From Hydra vulgaris (Eukaryota; Cnidaria; Hydrozoa; Anthoathecata; Hydridae), in the NCBI RefSeq assembly GCF_038396675.1, contig NC_088921.1, positions 21,089,001-21,153,000 of the forward strand: a DNA stretch of 64,000 nucleotides, written 5' to 3'. This document shows positions 61,455 through 64,000 of the stretch, in pieces (positions within the stretch are counted from its first letter, which is position 1; every line of letters begins with the position of its first letter). A model generated the notes under the pieces. That model was not told the origin of the DNA. It was given only the letters and a program-made list of their open reading frames with translations, and did no database searches. The translations under genes and the position numbers were made by a program.

Positions 61455-62630
61455 ATGTTAAAACCTGCGCAAGAAAATATGGATTTTAACGCAATCGGGA
61501 GTATGACGCGTTCATATGCCCAAGTTATAAAACCAACACAACCAAAACAACATCTTAGGCAATTAAATAAGACTTTACTTAGTGAACTACAACACCAGTT
61601 AAACATCGAAGATGTGCTTATAGCTTTAGAGGAAAACGAATTAGATAAGGATATTGATGGAGTTCAGCTAATAAGGAATGATTCAATTATTGAATTAACC
61701 TTAAAAAATGACAAAACAAAAAACAAACTGCTAGAAAAGGGACTGGATATTAAAGGTTTCCACCATCGCTTTACTAATTCAACCCCTACCAGACATCCGA
61801 GCGAGCGTGTTACTGTGTCTGTGTTGGGTCTACCTCTAGAATATAAAGGATTTATTGTTGGGGAAGCTTTGGAGAAGTTAGGCCACGGGAAACATATCTA
61901 CTCCCGATCCGTAATGAAAGCAACTCCAAAGAACAAAACTCAATACTACACGGGTATTTTAACAGCGGTTATGGATAAAATCGAAAAACCCATACCCAAA
62001 ATTATTGAAATAGAGGGATATAAAGTTAGAATCATATATACTGGACAGGAAAACAACCCTGCTATGAAAAATAATCCCACAAATAGCACTTATAATGTTA
62101 ATAATAAAGATGAACCTAAATTAACTGGGACGGAGATCAAAAACCAACTAACCTCCCAAAATGAAACCACTGAGTGTATAACAATAAACGAAAAAGAAAA
62201 AGAAAATTATATAAACACAAAGGAGTCTGGGGAAAACCTCCAACCTGAAAAAACAAATCTAAACTTTGAATATAAAATGCCTAAATACGATAACAATCTT
62301 ACTCAAAGCATGGATGTGATACAAAGCAAAAAGCTTAATCTTGAAATTAATGAAAATAAGAAAATGGAAGAAGTAGACACACCCCGTCCAGAAATTAACC
62401 AAAATGAAGATATGGAACAAGATGAAACTTGCGTAGATGCCCAAGAAAAGGCACTGAAAAGAAAAACAACTCAGCTTGACTCAAAAATGTTAACTTTAAA
62501 AAAATCCAATATAGACTCTAATATTAATTCGGAAAGGAAATGTCCCGAAACAAACCCAAAATATGAACACATGATTAGTACCCAATATCAAATAAATAAT
62601 AATAATAAACTAAATGATATGGAAATATAA
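61455..62630 (+). CDS. E18 ORF1 protein, RRM-like nucleic-acid-binding
   Basis: 391 residues, the only unbroken family-A ORF1 here. MLKPAQENMDFNAIGSM precedes the SYAQVIK box. M9 is an alternative start. Two RRM-like blocks (VSVLGLPLE in the second) end at IIYTGQEN. The remainder is an Asn/Lys/Glu-rich tail without the CSEEEL/KKAEW module. ORF2 follows 125 bp later across an A-rich linker with a TATATATA run. Confidence 0.87.
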   Translation: MLKPAQENMDFNAIGSMTRSYAQVIKPTQPKQHLRQLNKTLLSELQHQLNIEDVLIALEENELDKDIDGVQLIRNDSIIELTLKNDKTKNKLLEKGLDIKGFHHRFTNSTPTRHPSERVTVSVLGLPLEYKGFIVGEALEKLGHGKHIYSRSVMKATPKNKTQYYTGILTAVMDKIEKPIPKIIEIEGYKVRIIYTGQENNPAMKNNPTNSTYNVNNKDEPKLTGTEIKNQLTSQNETTECITINEKEKENYINTKESGENLQPEKTNLNFEYKMPKYDNNLTQSMDVIQSKKLNLEINENKKMEEVDTPRPEINQNEDMEQDETCVDAQEKALKRKTTQLDSKMLTLKKSNIDSNINSERKCPETNPKYEHMISTQYQINNNNKLNDMEI

Positions 62631-62755
62631 AATTTAAAAAAATATATATATATATATTTATACAAATAAAAATATAAAACTTTTAAAAGCCAATAAAAAT
62701 AAAAAATCCATAAAAAACAAAATAAAAAAAATAAAAAAAAATTTAGGTTTTAGTC

Positions 62756-64000
62756 ATGGCAATCAAAATTATCTCTTTTAATGTAAACGGTTTAAATAAT
62801 GATTGTAAGAGACACAATGTTATAAATTTTTTCCTAAATGTAGACTGCGACCTGATATGTATGCAAGAAACTCACTGCACCATAGAAAAACAAAACCTTT
62901 GGACAAAGGAATGGAAAGCTAAAAGTGGAGGTTCTGCAATATGGAACAACGGAAATGCAAAGGAACGTGGTGTAGCGATCCTTAGTAAACATGAAAGCCC
63001 TTTTAGTGAAATCTCTCGTGACAAAAATGGAAGGATCCTAGCAGCTAACGTCAAACTTAATAAACTGTATATAAGGATAATAAATATTTACTGACCTAAC
63101 GAGCCTCAGGAAAAAGAATTCTTCTTCGGCTCATTAAATAAACATGTCCGAAACTCTAACTTTCTTTTTCTCGTTGGAGACTTTAACATGGTCGAAAACC
63201 CATTCCTTGATAGAGATGGAGGAGACCAGCTAAATAAAAACAATACCCTAGGGAAAGTTAATTTAAACAATTTTACTGAAAACCACAACTTAATAGATCT
63301 ATTTCGTAAAACGAACCCTATAAAAAAAGAATACACATTTGAAAAGAAAGATAAGTCCTATAGGAGTCGTATTGATCGAATCTATAGTTCAGTAAACAAG
63401 AAAACACAAATAAAAATTAGTATTATTGACCCGAAACTAAGTGACCATCGAGCTTTGCTTTGCCAATACCCTGCGGAAACATATAATGAAAAAGGTCCAG
63501 GTTACTGGCATCTAAACACAACTTTACTAACAGATAGCCAGTTTAAGGAGAACCTTAAACTTGATTTTGAAAAATTTAAAGAAGAAAAACATCTATATGA
63601 GAATAGTAACCAATGGTGGGACATAGTGAAACATCAAATTAAATCCGTAGCAATTGGCATCTCATCCATAAAACAAAAAGAAAAATATCGAAAAAAATTT
63701 TACCTTGAAAGAATGATTGAGTCTGAAAAACAAAACCTAAACCCAAACAAAGAAAAAATTAAACAACTTAAAACTGAACTGAAAGAGCTCTCTTTTCACG
63801 ATGGTATATTTATAAGAACAAAGCAAACAATAATTGAAGATAATGAAAAACCGTCTAGAATTCTATTTCATTTGGAAAGAAACAATCAAATTAAAAAAAC
63901 AATTACAGAAATCAAAAATGATGACCACTTATACACCGATACTGAAAATATTCTTAAGTTAACAAGAAAATACTATAAAACCCTATTTAAAAAACAAGAA
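62756..64000 (+). pseudogene. E18 ORF2, partial, one early stop
   Basis: Starts MAIKIISFNVNGLNNDCKRH with the endonuclease motifs QETH, GDFNMVENP and SDHRAL. A TGA at 63092-63094 replaces the GGA (Gly) codon seen in E9 (TATTTACGGACC), a single-base change. The frame is otherwise open to the window end. The RT lies mostly beyond the window. Unlike E9, the SDH motif is intact here. Confidence 0.9.

Larger units (their letters stand above)
61258..64000 (+). mobile_element. E18: two-ORF LINE, family A, nt-28 junction, 3' part outside window
   Basis: Begins GGGTACCGGTTTTAGAGGAGACAGCG after U2 nt 28, exactly as E9. ORF1 is intact and ORF2 starts normally but has an early stop. The window ends inside ORF2 at the point matching base 611 of E1. 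Confidence 0.94.

Noticed and set aside
1-64000. Utopia or R2-type U2 element
   Set aside because: Those have a C-terminal restriction-like endonuclease. Here an APE domain precedes the RT.

Overview
The window is a tandem array of U2 spliceosomal snRNA genes from a eukaryote, crowded with site-specific non-LTR retrotransposons (LINEs). The array unit is about 366 bp: a U2 gene of about 187 nt that begins ATCGCTTCTCGGCC and carries a GTAGTA branch-point recognition motif and a GATTTTTGG Sm site, plus a spacer of about 179 bp. There are 21 U2 5' ends in the window. Four belong to intact genes (26878, 27244, 27614 and 33587) and 17 are interrupted. The AT-rich sequence and invertebrate-looking U2 3' half suggest an invertebrate animal, possibly an arthropod, but the species cannot be fixed from the sequence.

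Eighteen elements (labelled E1 to E18 here) lie head to tail, all in the sense direction of U2. The 3' junction is always a poly(A) tail followed by U2 nt 36 onward. The 5' junction is usually after U2 nt 47, giving a 12-bp target duplication, GTATCTGTTCTT. A second class (E9, E13, E18) joins after U2 nt 28. The ORF2 proteins have an N-terminal APE-type endonuclease, a reverse transcriptase with YADD, and a C-terminal CX2CX7HX4C knuckle. Together with the U2 target this fits the Tx1/L1-clade Keno group, known to target U2 genes. It does not fit the Utopia or R2 types, which have a restriction-like endonuclease.

Layout: E1 1-3122 (partial, family A); E2 3501-8992 (family B); E3 9371-14500 (family C, both ORFs intact); E4 14879-16727, E5 17106-19741, E6 20120-22204, E7 22583-24271 and E8 24650-26546 (all ORF1-only); three intact U2 genes 26878-27800; E9 28008-33255 (A); one intact U2 33587-33773; E10 34000-36547 (ORF1-only); E11 36929-37305 (short, SINE-like); E12 37682-43249 (B); E13 43609-50086 (D, decayed); E14 50465-50856 (SINE-like); E15 51236-53084 and E16 53463-55345 (ORF1-only); E17 55722-60898 (a B element fused to an ORF1-only 3' end); E18 61258-64000 (A, runs off the window).

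The most interesting content is a three-tier community of parasites on one 12-bp site. Two-ORF elements encode the machinery. A diversified set of ORF1-only elements keeps long ORF1 genes with an extra C-terminal module absent from the two-ORF elements (a half-LINE lineage analogous to mammalian HAL1). About 0.38-kb non-coding elements share 3' tails with the ORF1-only group. Two copies (E3, E5) carry an extra U2 head starting exactly at U2 +1, which implies that the elements are transcribed from the promoter of the U2 gene they interrupt.
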